From the NCBI RefSeq assembly GCF_002234675.1, contig NC_019866.2, positions 21,728,802 to 21,792,801 on the forward strand: a stretch of 64,000 nt of DNA, given 5' to 3'. The position numbers were made by a program, and so were the translations under genes. Of the stretch, positions 25,201 through 34,929 are shown in pieces. The notes beneath the pieces are model-generated. The model saw only the letters and a program-made list of their open reading frames with translations. It ran no database searches and was not told where the DNA came from. How positions within the stretch are numbered: the first letter of the stretch is position 1; each line of letters opens with the position of its first letter. This DNA comes from Oryzias latipes (Eukaryota > Chordata > Actinopteri > Beloniformes > Adrianichthyidae).

Positions 25201-26009
25201 CCGCTTTACCCCCAGGAGCTTTTGGAGACCAAATTGAGATGAAAAATTTGAGATTTTAATTTGTTTCCTTTTAAAAATGACAAACCTGAATCTGAGGCCA
25301 AAAAACAAAAAGTCTTGGAAGTTCTCCTGATTTAATGTAGATGAAATTTGCTTAGCTGATCCCGCCCACATGCCTGACACAGAAAAAAAGGGTTAGTTGA
25401 GCCGGGTTACATCCCATCAACTCTGGGAGCAGCAGATCATACAAAGGACGAGACAACATGCTTTCTTCATGCGTGTCATTTCTCTCAAAACTCTTTTGGT
25501 CCAGTGTTATTGAAGGATTGTAACGTTTGTTTGCAGGTGATTAAAACTCTGGATCCCAAGCAGCAGCCGGTGACTCCTGACATCCAGGCTCTGAAAAATC
25601 AGCTGACGGAGAAGGAGAGGAAGATCCAGCATCTCGAGGTGTCGCACAATCGCTCAAAAACACGCAGATCCTCCAGCCGACACCAACCTCACTTTGATGC
25701 GTCTTCATGTTTTTGGCACAGCATGACCACGAGAAGTCCAGGACGAGGCACGAACAGGAGGAGAAGCTCATCATCTCCGCTTGGTACAACATGGTAGGTA
25801 TATGGATAAAAACACGGTTGCTCAGCTCCTCCCCCAACAATTCAAAAGCGTCTCACCATCCACTTCAGGGCATGGCTTTGCATCAGAAAGTCACAGGCGA
25901 GCGCCAGGGTCCCTCCAACCAGGCCATGTCCTTCCTCGCCCAGCAGAGGCAGTACACCAACGCCCGGAAAGGCCTGACCCGACTCCAGCCAAGAGGAAAC
26001 TTCAGCTAG
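7266..26009 (+). CDS. hook2: HOOK2: microtubule/dynein adaptor (Hook homolog 2), 23 coding exons
   Basis: Hook proteins join dynein-dynactin and the FTS/FHIP complex to endosomes and the centrosome; HOOK2 acts mainly at the centrosome and cilium. Coding exons: 7266-7310, 10590-10672, 10982-11054, 11197-11247, 11330-11462, 11603-11670, 12215-12280, 12419-12499, 16776-16942, 17643-17783, 19106-19307, 19382-19492, 19855-19942, 20101-20161, 20396-20533, 23411-23498, 23780-23785, 23929-23963, 24042-24124, 24197-24300, 25537-25638, 25722-25793, 25869-26009. The phases agree throughout and give 712 residues, close to human HOOK2 (719 from memory). The start MSLDKAKLCDSLLTW, then DPSWFNETWL and SRKYYFLSEEPEE, are HOOK2-type rather than HOOK1/3. 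Residues about 1-165 form the N-terminal Hook (calponin-like) domain, about 180-540 are heptad-rich coiled coil, and the end is the cargo-binding region. Oddities: a 6-nt exon 17, a GC-AG intron 11, and an exon 9 donor at a transposon tip. Confidence 0.95.
8030..8185 (+). mobile_element. Tc1/mariner-like transposase remnant
   Basis: One frame reads GVERMERPDLNLEHVWDQ, which resembles the conserved C-terminal block of Tc1-type transposases (typically WPAQSPDLNPIEHVW). It is a short decayed piece in hook2 intron 1, with no inverted ends visible. Confidence 0.5.
8345..8475. repeat. Teleost interspersed repeat fragment
   Basis: The string around 'cagcggtcgccacagc' followed by 'gacccaaccctgtattttatccgg' (in part) matches, from memory, a very common fish repeat. 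It lies in hook2 intron 1 and is non-coding. Confidence 0.45.
8885..9910 (-). mobile_element. L2-like LINE fragment (reverse transcriptase C-terminal half)
   Basis: Reading the minus strand, one frame gives GVPQGSILGPLL, then YADDFQL with the reverse-transcriptase catalytic YADD box, then NNFLQLNEAKTE, LGPLASFIKPSVR, HAFISSRLDYWN and QNAAARL. These are the ordered motifs of the palm and thumb of L2-type LINE reverse transcriptase. Stops and frameshifts break it (for example a stop 16 residues after YADD), so it is a dead, 5'-truncated copy. It sits antisense in hook2 intron 1. Confidence 0.85.
11701..12140. mobile_element. Miniature inverted-repeat element in hook2 intron 6
   Basis: The left end carries TTCCCACCCTAACCCCTAC and the right end is its near-exact inverse (GTAGGGGTTAGGGCGGGAA). 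The 440-bp element lies just 31 bp downstream of exon 6. No coding sequence is present. Confidence 0.75.
12787..12993. mobile_element. piggyBac-like miniature element, copy 1
   Basis: The ends are 'ttataccttgtgcca' and 'tagcacaaggggtaa', inverted relative to each other. The interior shares strings (for example 'catggtagggataacacgtc') in inverse orientation with the element at 47709-48778. The TTAA-like flank and CCYTTGTG-type ends point to piggyBac. It lies in hook2 intron 8. Confidence 0.6.
13795..14700. repeat. GC-rich island with AT-rich tail, probably retroelement-derived
   Basis: 13795-14200 is strikingly G-rich on the plus strand, then switches to a (TTTA)n run near 14205 and an AT-rich tail with a C-tract at 14545. 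Several overlapping open frames run through it, but they are by-products of base composition. The texture resembles the non-coding 3' part of fish retroelements, but I cannot name it. It is in hook2 intron 8. Confidence 0.35.
15330..16390. mobile_element. Element X, split by a family Y insertion
   Basis: Segments 15330-15700 and 16285-16390 match the two ends of a continuous copy at about 40140-40600. Shared strings are 'ggtgttcacac', 'ttctttcacagct' and 'cttttcattgaaagcgg'. Between them sits the family Y element at 15709-16278, so Y inserted into X. It lies in hook2 intron 8. Confidence 0.6.
15709..16278 (+). mobile_element. Family Y non-autonomous element, copy A
   Basis: About 570 bp. The ends are imperfect inverted repeats of about 28 bp (CATTGACTGTA...GGACTGA and its complement). 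The same unit recurs at 21246-22640 (interrupted), 38240-38590, 38630-39010 (reverse) and 58122-58680. Markers are 'caccaatcaggagtgagc'-type strings and 'tggttgccat'. Non-coding. Confidence 0.75.
16943..17447. mobile_element. Inverted-repeat element abutting hook2 exon 9
   Basis: It begins GTATTTTTCGGACTATAAG and ends GCGACTTATAGTCC, which are inverted. An internal 'agtcgctccgg' is typical of this repeat type, common in vertebrate genomes. The first base lies immediately after the last base of hook2 exon 9, so the GT of the splice donor belongs to the element or to its junction. Confidence 0.75.
18276..18380. repeat. hAT-like repeat end
   Basis: The sequence 'cagtgggtctccaacctttt' followed by 'cacggaccgaag' resembles the terminal part of hAT-derived repeats that begin CAGTGGTCCCCAACC. 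A related piece is at 24555-24605. A solo, decayed end in hook2 intron 10. Confidence 0.45.
18860..19075 (+). repeat. Family F repeat, 3' portion
   Basis: It contains the family F end strings 'ttggctaaagacggcataatc' (in part) and 'aaaagaccactgggaacac', then 'gagtctttaa'. It ends about 30 bp before hook2 exon 11. Confidence 0.65.
21318..22448. mobile_element. Non-autonomous hAT element with intact 8-bp target duplication
   Basis: It starts CAGGGGTCGGGAACC and ends with the exact inverse, GGTTCCCGACCCCTG. CACTAGTT flanks both ends (21310-21317 and 22449-22456), which is the 8-bp duplication expected of hAT transposition. It is 1131 bp and encodes no transposase. Its interior is itself interrupted by a solo LTR. 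Confidence 0.93.
21400..21740 (-). mobile_element. Probable solo LTR inside the hAT element
   Basis: Read on the minus strand the block begins TGTCGCGGACTGAG and ends CACTACA, giving TG...CA ends. It has a TATA-like 'aatataaagt' near 21550 and an AATAAA near 21456, in the order expected of an LTR promoter and polyadenylation signal. It interrupts what elsewhere is a continuous hAT string ('gagccatacaatatg'). The flanking duplication is not clean (aataa versus atatg). No internal retroelement genes remain. Confidence 0.65.
22700..23110 (+). repeat. Family F repeat, near full length
   Basis: It contains 'aaagaaaattaagctta', 'gggctgtaagctccc', 'gtaaacagagaactctcag' and 'gaatttctgatgaacttctgc', in family order. 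It lies in hook2 intron 15, 300 bp before exon 16. Confidence 0.7.
23780..23785 (+). other. hook2: hook2 exon 17: 6-nt microexon (Ala-Ile)
   Basis: GCCATC lies between a good acceptor (pyrimidine-rich tract then 'aaaatcag') and a perfect donor 'gtaagt'. Exons 16 and 18 are both in phase 0 at this junction. Including the six bases gives ...NEDAISSLLKKKLEEHL, matching the Hook family motif EDAIS.LLK.KLEEHL. Without it the Ala-Ile pair is missing. Confidence 0.85.
24365..24490 (-). repeat. Family F repeat, terminal fragment
   Basis: Reverse-orientation match to the F end: 'cattcccagtggtcttta' and 'tttctgcagagcggcagga'. It is followed by a hAT-like piece, 24555-24605 ('ttggtccccaacccgcagac'). 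It lies in hook2 intron 20. Confidence 0.6.
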
Positions 26010-27130
26010 GACGCGTCTTCCAAGGTGGAAGGATGAGAGCTCCCTGCCTCTATGCCTTCTCTGAACAGATGCACCTCACAAGTTAGATTTTCTCATGCTG
26101 CCCCCTGCTGGTGAATTTGTGTCGTCTCAGTGGAGGATCAGGGCTGGAAAAGGTGGAACTATGAAGGTGATTTTTATTTCCTATGTAGCCTTTTTTCTCC
26201 TCTGTCCTTAAGTCTGCTGTTTGTTGTTGCTTGTTTTTTATGTTTTAATTTTTTTAAAGTGACACTGTGGAAAAGTGAGGCCTTTTTCCAGCTTTTGCTA
26301 TTCTGATGGTACATCACTGCACTACTGACTCTTGTTGTTGTCTAATTTTGCTTTTTTTGTTTTGAAAAATGTCAAACTGTATGAAGATCGTGATTCACTT
26401 GAACATTAGACACTAAACCCAGCGATTCTTATTAGACTTTTTCTAGACACACCAAAGCACTTTGTTGATGAAAGCTGTGTTTCCTCAGTGCCTCACAAAT
26501 GGACTCTATTGTGCACTAAGCTGTTTTTAAATTATGATTGACTGTGGAATATCCCTACTGTTTCATCATTTGTCTTTCTGGTCTTCATCTGTATTTTTGT
26601 GTCTCCCCATCAAAGTTTGAACAGGGTTTTCTGACTGTGGGTGAAACGTTTTCTCCACTTCAGGCAGCTGGAAGACATGAATGCTTGTCTTTAAAAAGGT
26701 GACAAATGTCCTTCACAGACTGTAAAGTGTTTGCTGCTAAAGTTTAAAGGAAATGTCAAAACTGGATTATTATTATTTTTTTTTTTTTGCTGACAGAAAG
26801 TAAGGCAAAAATTGATCAAACACTTTTTTGTTTTAGTTTTTATCTTCCTCTTTTGGTGTATCCCATATCAGAACTGTACATCCCTGAAACTGTGCTGTAA
26901 CCTGCGCAGACCAGAATCCTGCTGTATTTTATGAGCACGGTTTTCTACTGAGCTTTAATTCTTATTTATGGTGATGAGTTGTAATGACTGGCGTCTGCAT
27001 GGTGTGAAGGTTTTCACGTTAGGAGATGAAGATGGTCGAGTAGATGATGGCACGCTGCTGTTAAACGCAGGGATGGGGCACGAGCTAGTTCTGATTTTCA
27101 ACAACAAATAAATGGGATCTTAACCTAAAA
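26010..27130 (+). terminator. hook2: hook2 3' untranslated region and poly(A) signal
   Basis: The stop codon TAG ends at 26009. A 1.1-kb AT-rich, ORF-free stretch follows, ending with a canonical AATAAA at 27107-27112, so cleavage probably occurs near 27125-27135. No nearer canonical AATAAA was noticed. Confidence 0.7.
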
Positions 27131-28115
27131 TCTGCTGTTTTGGCTTCACTTTCACTCTCTGTAGTTCAGTCAAATGTTTGGGAGGATCTCTGGGTGAGTT
27201 TCATCTAAATCCATCACAAACGAAAGGCCAAGACGATTAGTCAAACTTCCCACATCCTTTGTGCTTCTGTCAAAACAGCCGAGAGGAGTGAGGAAGGCAT
27301 TGTTTATGTTTCACACCAGCCGACGTCAGCGGAACAAAGGAACATGAAACCACATCTGCACCAAAAGACCATGTGGGAGGCCGCTGCAGGTCATGACCTC
27401 TACTGTCAAGTCGGCGTGTGAAGCTGCCGAAAAAGCGACTTAGAATCTAATAACTGGATCAGATTGTTTTTTTGTTTTTTTATTAAACCGCACTTCAAAG
27501 AGGTCGGCACTTCATTTTTATTTAACTGTTTTATATTTACCAGGAAAATTCTCAATGAGATCCACCGATTTCTTTTTCGCAGGAGTCCCGGCCAAGAGGC
27601 AAACCACAACACAACCCAAGATATTTAAAATGTAAAAAATATATGTAAGTGTTAATGATTTAAATGGTTTCTGTACTAAAGACTAATGTAACTTATTTTA
27701 AAATTTAGGGCAAAGTTCAGGAATTCCAGATTACTTCTGGTTTCTGTTTCCCTTATTTCATAAAAGAATTTTAAGGATCCAATCCAATGAAAATCATGAT
27801 TTTTTTTTTTTGTCTTTTTTAATAATTTGCTTTAAATTAAAATTTGATTTATATTGTTTTTTATAGAGAAAGAAAAAGAAAAACCACAGGAGAAAAAAGG
27901 TAAACTCTGATAGAATTTATGTCAAAAAATTTCATATTTACAACAAAAAGTGAAAAAGCCTTAAACTACTGAAGAAATACTGGAATAATAGAAAAAGAAA
28001 AACACATCTTAAAAAGCATTGTTCTTAACTGAAAAAAATGTAACTAAACTTTTGAAAGTATTTAGCAGAAACCAAGGGAATCTAGGGCTAATGTCTCTGG
28101 GGGATTCAAGTTCTT
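27131..28115. other. Intergenic gap between hook2 and the coiled-coil gene
   Basis: AT-rich with homopolymer runs; no gene seen. On the minus strand, AATAAA motifs near 27480 and 27517 could serve as poly(A) signals for the coiled-coil gene. Confidence 0.5.
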
Positions 28116-29366
28116 TCATTTGGTTCCCTTTTTTGTCTTCTTTTTTGAAGATTTTCTCAGACCCAGAAAGTGTCTAAGTCTTTTCCAGAAGGATGGATTC
28201 ATTTTGGGTTTTTCTGAGAGATTTTCAGGGGCCTCCTCCATGTCCTGAAGAGCCTCCCGGGGTCCACAGGGGTCTCTGGTCTCTGTGATGGTCTCTGAAG
28301 CTCGAGTCTCCATCAGGGTGGGGTTGACAGAGATTACAGGCAAAAGCATCTGCTGCTGGTCTGGATCAACTTCTAGCACCAGATCAACCAGAGAAATGTT
28401 CTCCTGCAGTTGAGTTTCTAAACTCTCCATCTGAAAATCCAGGTCATTCTGAGATGTCGCTATTGTCATAGAGTCCATCTGCCTGCCTGACGTCTGGAAG
28501 AGAACGTCCTGCTCAACTTTGAGGCTGGTAGCAAGTTCCACAGTTTTCAAATCTTCTCCTGAGGGAACTTTTGTTTCCTGATCCAGCTCTTTTCTGGGCG
28601 TCTCTTCTTCTCTGGCAGCAGAAATGTCGGCTTCATATTTGCAGCTGAGCTCTTCATAAGACACCTTAAGGTCCTCCAGCTCTTTCTGAAGCAGTGTCTC
28701 GTTTTCTGTGAGGTGCTGAACTGAAGCTCTCAAACTTTCTGCTTCTTCTCTGGCAGCAGAAATGTCGGCTTCATATTTGCAGCTGAGCTCTTCATAAGAC
28801 ACCTTTAGGTCCTCCAGCTCTTTCTGAAGAAGTGCCTCATTATTGCTGCTGTGCTGCAGAGTGGCCATCTGCAGGCGGAGAACATCCAGTTCTTCTGCTA
28901 AAAGATGGCTCTTTTCTCTCTCTGCCTGGAGATCTTTGGAAAGTTTTTCCTCGCTGACAGCAAAAGCCACCTTCAGCTCTTCGTAATCCCTGTGCAGATC
29001 TTTTTTCTTCTTCTGCTTCAGAGTACTCTGCATCATGGAAGCTATTTTAGCTTTGTCCAGAGTCTCAGGTTCAGCATATCTTTGGATCCTCTCCAGTTCT
29101 CGTTTTGTTTCTTTGGCTTCATTGATAAATCTCTCCTTCAGCTTCTTCTGATACTCCAGAGTCTCTCTGGTTTGCTGTAATTCCACATGAAGGTGAGCTG
29201 CTCTGGCGTTTTCATGCATGAATCTGGATTTCTCCATTGTCAGCAGATTCTGCAAACGGTCAATTTCCTGCAGAAGGTGGGCGGGGTGGGGAAGCATGTT
29301 CCCTCTGTGGTTCTGCCCCCTGTGGTCCTGCCTTCTGGAAAAAGAACCTGGACCTTGATACGCCAT
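28116..29366 (-). CDS. Single-exon coiled-coil protein, 416 residues, family not recognised
   Basis: A 416-codon uninterrupted frame starts at ATG 29366 in a fair context (taccATGG) and ends TAG/TAA just below 28116. Residues about 1-25 are Gly/Arg/His-rich. About 30-270 are charged heptads rich in Leu, Glu and Lys, predicting a long coiled coil, and the middle contains two near-identical 46-residue units (KELEDLKVSYEELSCKYEAD). About 280-380 are acidic and probably disordered. The last 25 residues combine an aromatic stretch (FWKRLRHFLGL) with a Lys-rich tail, which could bind membrane or nucleic acid. No intron is needed, so it may be an old retrogene or a lineage-specific gene. The length makes a chance ORF very unlikely. 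Function unknown. Confidence 0.75.
   Translation of the reverse strand: MAYQGPGSFSRRQDHRGQNHRGNMLPHPAHLLQEIDRLQNLLTMEKSRFMHENARAAHLHVELQQTRETLEYQKKLKERFINEAKETKRELERIQRYAEPETLDKAKIASMMQSTLKQKKKKDLHRDYEELKVAFAVSEEKLSKDLQAEREKSHLLAEELDVLRLQMATLQHSSNNEALLQKELEDLKVSYEELSCKYEADISAAREEAESLRASVQHLTENETLLQKELEDLKVSYEELSCKYEADISAAREEETPRKELDQETKVPSGEDLKTVELATSLKVEQDVLFQTSGRQMDSMTIATSQNDLDFQMESLETQLQENISLVDLVLEVDPDQQQMLLPVISVNPTLMETRASETITETRDPCGPREALQDMEEAPENLSEKPKMNPSFWKRLRHFLGLRKSSKKKTKKGTK
28605..28850 (-). repeat. In-frame 138-bp tandem duplication inside the coiled-coil gene
   Basis: The block starting 'tctggcagcagaaatgtcgg' at 28611 recurs at 28749, 138 bp (46 codons) away. About 95 bp are nearly identical at the DNA level. 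The short period and near identity indicate recent internal duplication. Confidence 0.85.
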
Positions 29367-31061
29367 GGTAGAGAGGAGGATTTATTTCTGGTAAAAGGTT
29401 GATCTCCAAAATGTGTTAGGAGCACAGTCTGAGCGTCTCAACACATGCAGGTCAAGCAGAGATTTGAACCGGCAGTTAGGAATTGTTTTGAACCGTTCTC
29501 ATGGTTACGCACATGGGTAAGTTCTTTGAGCTTTGTGACGTCACTTTAGGACGACTTTGACTTGATGCTCCCTAAACTCCGCTTCCTTTGTTTGTACGTG
29601 TTGTTTACATTTTTCTATACTTGTCATAATTGTATACAACTGTCACAAATTGTAAACCTCAAGTGCCTTTTCAGTAAAAAAAAGAAAAACTCCGTTTCCT
29701 CATGTTTAGTCACTGCGTCCTTAATGTTCATCCTGACTCAAACTTTACTCAATAAATTAATATGATGGAAAAAAAAGTATACGCTATCAACGTGTCTCAT
29801 TCTCATTCATATGTAAAATGAATGTATGTCAGACCCCCCCCCCCCTCCCCCGCCCAAAAACATAAAAAACAAAAACTGTTTCTTGGAGCGCGCAGCGTCT
29901 CACACGTGACCGCGCACGCGCCGCTCAATCGGAAAATCTCTAAAGTTCAAATAACATTTAGGACCAGTATTTAAACAAAAATCACAGCTGAACAGAGACT
30001 TTTCTAAGTAAAGGCTTCAGTTCATATACAAAAGAATCGGAGTTATGAGTCCCCCCCACCACCACCACCACCACTACCACCACCAGCAACTACCCCCAAC
30101 TACCCCTGGCTGCAGCCTGGGGGTAACCCACCCAGCGCCCCCCACCCGCCTCACACACAATGTGACTACACTTTTTTTGTTTCCTGTATTTATTTGCCCA
30201 TTTTACACAAAAAAGCATGAATTTTGTAAACTGGTTTTACAGGGGGGTCAAACTCAGTCGCACAGGGGGCCTAAATCCAAAACACGCTTTGGGTTTTGGG
30301 CCAAAAAAAGATAAACATTTACTGAAGACACTAACGCTAAACTTTTAAACTTTTTAAACCTTTAAAACTTTTTGAACATGAATATGAATAAAAACAGAAA
30401 TATGAATCCAGAATGAATCAAGTTAAACCTAAAATAACGTAAAATATTTTGCTCTCCATAAAAATATATTCTGTCAATATTATACAATTATGAACATGCT
30501 GCAGAGCAAAAACAAATAATACCTGGAAATATTACTAAGAAGAAATAACAAATCATATCATTCTGTTTTCTTTGCTCTTTTGTTTTGTTTTTTTAGAGCT
30601 GGACTCCTGACATCATTTCAAGCAATAAGCTCATTTCTTGGTGTGTGACATCCTGTGTGTGTCTTTGTGAAACGTATCAGAGGGATTTGATTTTTTAAAA
30701 ACCTGTTATTGTGAATATCATTTTTAGGTATTATATAACATCAAAAACTAAATCATAAAAATCATGGGTTACCCCAACATATTTGGCATTTTCCTAATTT
30801 TGTGCAACACCAACAGTAGAAATCCTCCAAAAAAGAAAAAGCAGTCCGCCAAACCTCTTTTTCTTCTTCAACACCCCTCATTCTGTCACTTAATTAATAT
30901 GATAAAGAAAATGGTATTTGACATTTCATTTTCAAAAAGAATTCTGGTAAATGTGTAGCAATTATCAATTAGAAATATCGAATTTGACAATTACTATGGA
31001 TTAACAGAAATGCTTTTTCATTTCACAATGTAACTGCATTAAATGACTCAAAAGTGATTCA

Positions 31062-31160
31062 CGCAGAGCAGCCGGACGGACTTCGGTCTGAAGCGCACGC
31101 CGTAACAAAGCCCCCTTTCCCTGACTGCAAACACAAAGCTATGAGTCCGGCTGCTCTGCG
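31062..31160. repeat. Perfect 16-bp inverted repeat with 67-nt loop
   Basis: 31062-31077 (cgcagagcagccggac) is exactly complementary to 31145-31160. The GC-rich stem sits in AT-rich surroundings. It may be an internal part of a decayed transposon. Confidence 0.8.
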
Positions 31161-33639
31161 CAGAGACCTCTACCGCTCGTTGTTGTCCAGATAATGAAGC
31201 AAAGTTTGTGTAGAAACAAAATACAGTAGTTTTCAAGATTTTATTGCAATAAATCTCCACCAATAAATCTGAACATTAACAAGAAAAAACTATTTTTATT
31301 AATTAATAAGAAAAGTATTTAACATCTAGCCTATTACCTTTGTATCGAGCAAAAAAGTCAGCTTCAGAGAGACAGAAATATTTATTTAAAATTCAATTCA
31401 ACATTACAATTAATTGTAAAATTTGAAAGAGATGCGGACATGTTCAGAGATTTAGCTTTTGTGGATCCTGACCACTGCTGGTTGCGACGTTGCAGGACGA
31501 CAAAACTTTTTCATCTTTCCTGGAGTGATGGAGCTCAGTGAGCCTGCAGGCTGCTTTCACAGCGGCGCCCCGTCACACGTTTGGGTTAAAGGAAATATTT
31601 GTTTCAGAAACTAGCTTAATGTTTAACTGAAATTTCACCAAAGAAAAAACATTTAAAATCAGTGAGAGCAAACATGCTTTAAGAACTAATAAATACAATA
31701 TTATCAGAATAAATCTACATTTAATTAAAAGAAATGTGACCAAAAACATTAAACAAACTTGCTTTAAAAAAACAGTGAGACCTTACCTGATGGGAAAGAA
31801 TAGTTTTATTGCATTTCTGTTTTTCACTTTCTATTTAAATGCATGAAAGATTCCCTTTTACTCAAAACATTTCCAGGACATTTCACTGAAAAACATCACA
31901 TTTTCTATGATGAACACACATGTGGAATGCTAGAACCACATCTTTCCTCTGCAACTGATCCCTATTGTTTTTTTTTTTCTTCTAATACTCGTCTCCTTCA
32001 TCATCTTCCTCATCCTCAACGGAGTCGACTTCAACCTCCTCAGTCCTTTTCCAGAGCTGCCATGTCCTCTCTCCCTCCTCCATCCCCCCGCCCACATACC
32101 AGTGAACAAATGCATGAGGTCAAAAGCGGAAATCACAAATAAACTAAAGTCTCAAAAAGTATTTCAATCATAAATAAATCTAAACATATTAGAATACGAC
32201 AATTAATATTTATTGTACTGCTCCTTAATATTACCATATAGTGACCTATAGAAATTTGGGGGAATAATTATAAGGGTTCACTAAATCCCCTCTTTTTACT
32301 TCAAAAATGAGCCATAAGAATTGTACACAAAGCCGGATATCTTGATCATTCAATTTATTTTATCAATTCTGACTTTTAAAACTGTACCTTGTGGGTTTTA
32401 CACCAACAACTTTTATACAGAGCCAGTGGGAAATCGTTACCATTCAACATCCAAAAACAGTTCTTAGAAAATGAAGGAGGCTACAGACTGAGAGGATGTA
32501 GGAACTTCACGATCAAACTGATAAGAACCAAAAAGAAAAGTTTCTGTGTCGGTGTTTGGCTCTTAACTTTGGAACGGGTTAAGTAATGAGCTCAAAAAAG
32601 TTCCAAATGTCCAAATATTCAAGAAAATGTAGAAAGAAACTCTGATTTCAGGATGTGAAGATACGAGGAGTCGAGTATCAACTGGTGCTTTAATAATTCC
32701 AAATACATGTATGAATTTGATTGTGGTGAAATAATCAAAGCTCTTTTAATGACAACCAATGAGTATTACATTGTAATGTGCAACAATGATTACTGAAAGG
32801 TTTGAATAACAATTAATAAGCTATGGATTTTCTTTGCTTGGCCTGTAATGTATAGCAACAATCACTGGTTTAATATGATCATGTGTTCTAATAATGATCA
32901 ATGAATATTACATGTCGGTTACCGTTACTGTTTACTGAAATCATGAATGAATGTTTTCTGAAGATAATCAATCATCAATAAGCACTTGATGTTGTAACTT
33001 GAAAAGAATCTACCTGATCAGAACTGGATTACAAAAACTGTAAAACTATCAAAAAATGAACTCAGTCTCGCTTCTTCCCACTCCTTTTCAAGCAATAAAT
33101 CAACCTCTTTAGTTAACGATCACTATCACAACCCAAAACGTCTATCAGTTTTCTCTGTCATGGACTTTGTCTAAATCAGGGGGTTTCAAACTCCAGGCCT
33201 CGAGGACCCTCTGGTTTTAAAGTCCTGCCTTATCTGCTGTTGATTACCTGGATCAGGTGTGTTTAGCCTGTAAGGGGCTTCTGTGGCAGGTCCTCACTGT
33301 TCTTCTCCAGGAGCGTCTTCAAAGCTAGTGTTTCATCTGTGGTTCTCTTTCTCTGCATGAAACTGTATGTATGTTTGACTCTGTAAGTCAACCAAGCAAC
33401 TGTTGTCATTTACCTGTACAACCGAATCAACATGAAGGTTGTGTTTGTGCTCCACAACATAGAAAAAATAAATTCCAGTGTTTTTTTTCTCCAAGTTAAC
33501 TCGGACTTGGGACTGGCACATTTTAAATTATTCCCCCTTGTGGTTGCATGAAAATGATTATTATTTATCCTCAATACATACCTAAACTAAACGTTGTGAT
33601 TTGTATGCAGTGAGATGTTTACTTCCACCTTAAAAAATT

Positions 33640-33790
33640 GTTCTTTAGGAGGGTTTATTTTACCCTTCAGTTAAATTTCTGCAAAAAGCCAAACATCTGT
33701 TAAGTGTAAATGGAACACAACGCAGACATTTATTTTTAAACAAAATTATATGTAAAAAGGTGCTGCTAGTACCTAAATGACATTATTTTC
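33640..33790 (+). repeat. Duplicated segment, copy 1 (upstream of ddx39a exon 1)
   Basis: The string 'gtaaaaaggtgctgctagta' with neighbouring 'gagggtttattttaccctt' recurs in the same order at 34930-35090, inside the intron after the ddx39a non-coding exon. The two copies bracket that exon. Confidence 0.75.
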
Positions 33791-34140
33791 AATTTACTTT
33801 AAAAGAACTGCAAGACAACTGGTGTTTCTAAGAAACTTCTCACAGTTACTATTTTGTTTTGTTTTTAATACACGTAAATTTTGTTTTATTGTATTTCTTA
33901 TTAAAGTAAGTAAATAAGATTCCAAAACGTAAATTCATTTAATTTTCCGCAATAAATTGTTTTTTCCTTGTCCCTCGTGGGTTTCCATACTTCATGGCAG
34001 TTCTATTCTCTCAAGTCCCGCTTCTGTCTGTCACAAGCAACTGCGGCAACATTTCTAGCCAATCGCCAATCGCTGTTCTCATCAGGTGACAAAGATTCAC
34101 CAATCACAGGAAGGTTTTTGAGAATGCGACGCAGCATTTC

Positions 34141-34215
34141 CGGTTAATCCTGGAAAACAACTGAGGCCTCTCCATGCGGTACTGATCCGGTGGACCTGCA
34201 GCTAAATTCACAAAG
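34141..34215 (+). other. ddx39a: Probable non-coding first exon of ddx39a
   Basis: The coding-start exon has a splice acceptor at 35177 (tttgcag), so an upstream leader exon is needed. 34141-34215 is a relatively GC-rich stretch ending CAAAG followed by 'gtagaa', a plausible donor. The surrounding 34000-34210 has promoter-like character. The exact 5' end is not determinable. Confidence 0.45.
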
Positions 34216-34929
34216 GTAGAAGTGTAATACTATTTTTAAACGGATAAACTTTTGTTGTTGTAAATCACTAATGTGATTATGAGTGAATTACAAATTTTAG
34301 TTACCCATATAAATGTACTTAAGCAGTAATTTTTGCTTAAATGCATTGTTAGCTTTAGCATTTATCTTTAGCCTAGCATTTCATAGAACCGACGATCATC
34401 ATTTTAACCCATTTTTATATGAAAAGGCGAAGGTTATCTCTGACTTTAAAGTTCTATCAATAAAAGCAATGTATTCCATAAATCTAGTTACTATAGTTTT
34501 GTGATAGCCGTGATTTGAGCGTGCTCTTTCGCCACGCTAGCATCGGTGATGCAGTACAATGGGTATAATTAGCATCATGGCTAACAACAGGTAATCGGTA
34601 TTCGGTTTGACCAAAAAATGACCATTTCGGTCCATATCTTGACTTGTTTATGTTTGTGCGCGACTCACCAAGCCAGAATTTAATTATTTAAATTTATTTG
34701 AAATGTTTGAGTACTTTGGTGCCTCTAATGAAGGTCGATCATGGAAACTATAGAAAAATCACTAACTAAGCTAACATGGTTATTCGATAACCAAAACTAT
34801 TAAAACAAAACGCTGCATTTATAACTTAAAAAAAAACTCTCATGCCCAGTTTAAATCCATTGTGTGTTAATATTTGCCGTGTTCCTTGTTGTATTTTTAA
34901 TTACAAATTTGCCAGTGAAATTTCTTCTC

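Larger units (their letters stand above)
29470..34130. other. Intergenic region between the coiled-coil gene and ddx39a
   Basis: No convincing gene. It contains a C-tract (about 29836), a CCACCA-rich run (about 30048-30085) that reads as poly-His and is not a gene, a hAT-like end (30240-30305, 'caggggggtcaaactcagtc'), a perfect 16-bp inverted repeat (31062-31160) and a degenerate repeat (33176-33280). Confidence 0.6.

Noticed and set aside
30045..30314. Poly-histidine protein-like frame
   Set aside because: It comes from a CCACCA simple repeat next to a hAT-like repeat end.
31975..32080. Minus-strand acidic frame ending in a stop, resembling an acidic C-terminal exon ([12 protein letters not shown])
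   Set aside because: Only about 25 codons, no convincing acceptor or upstream exon; a purine-rich run can produce this by chance.
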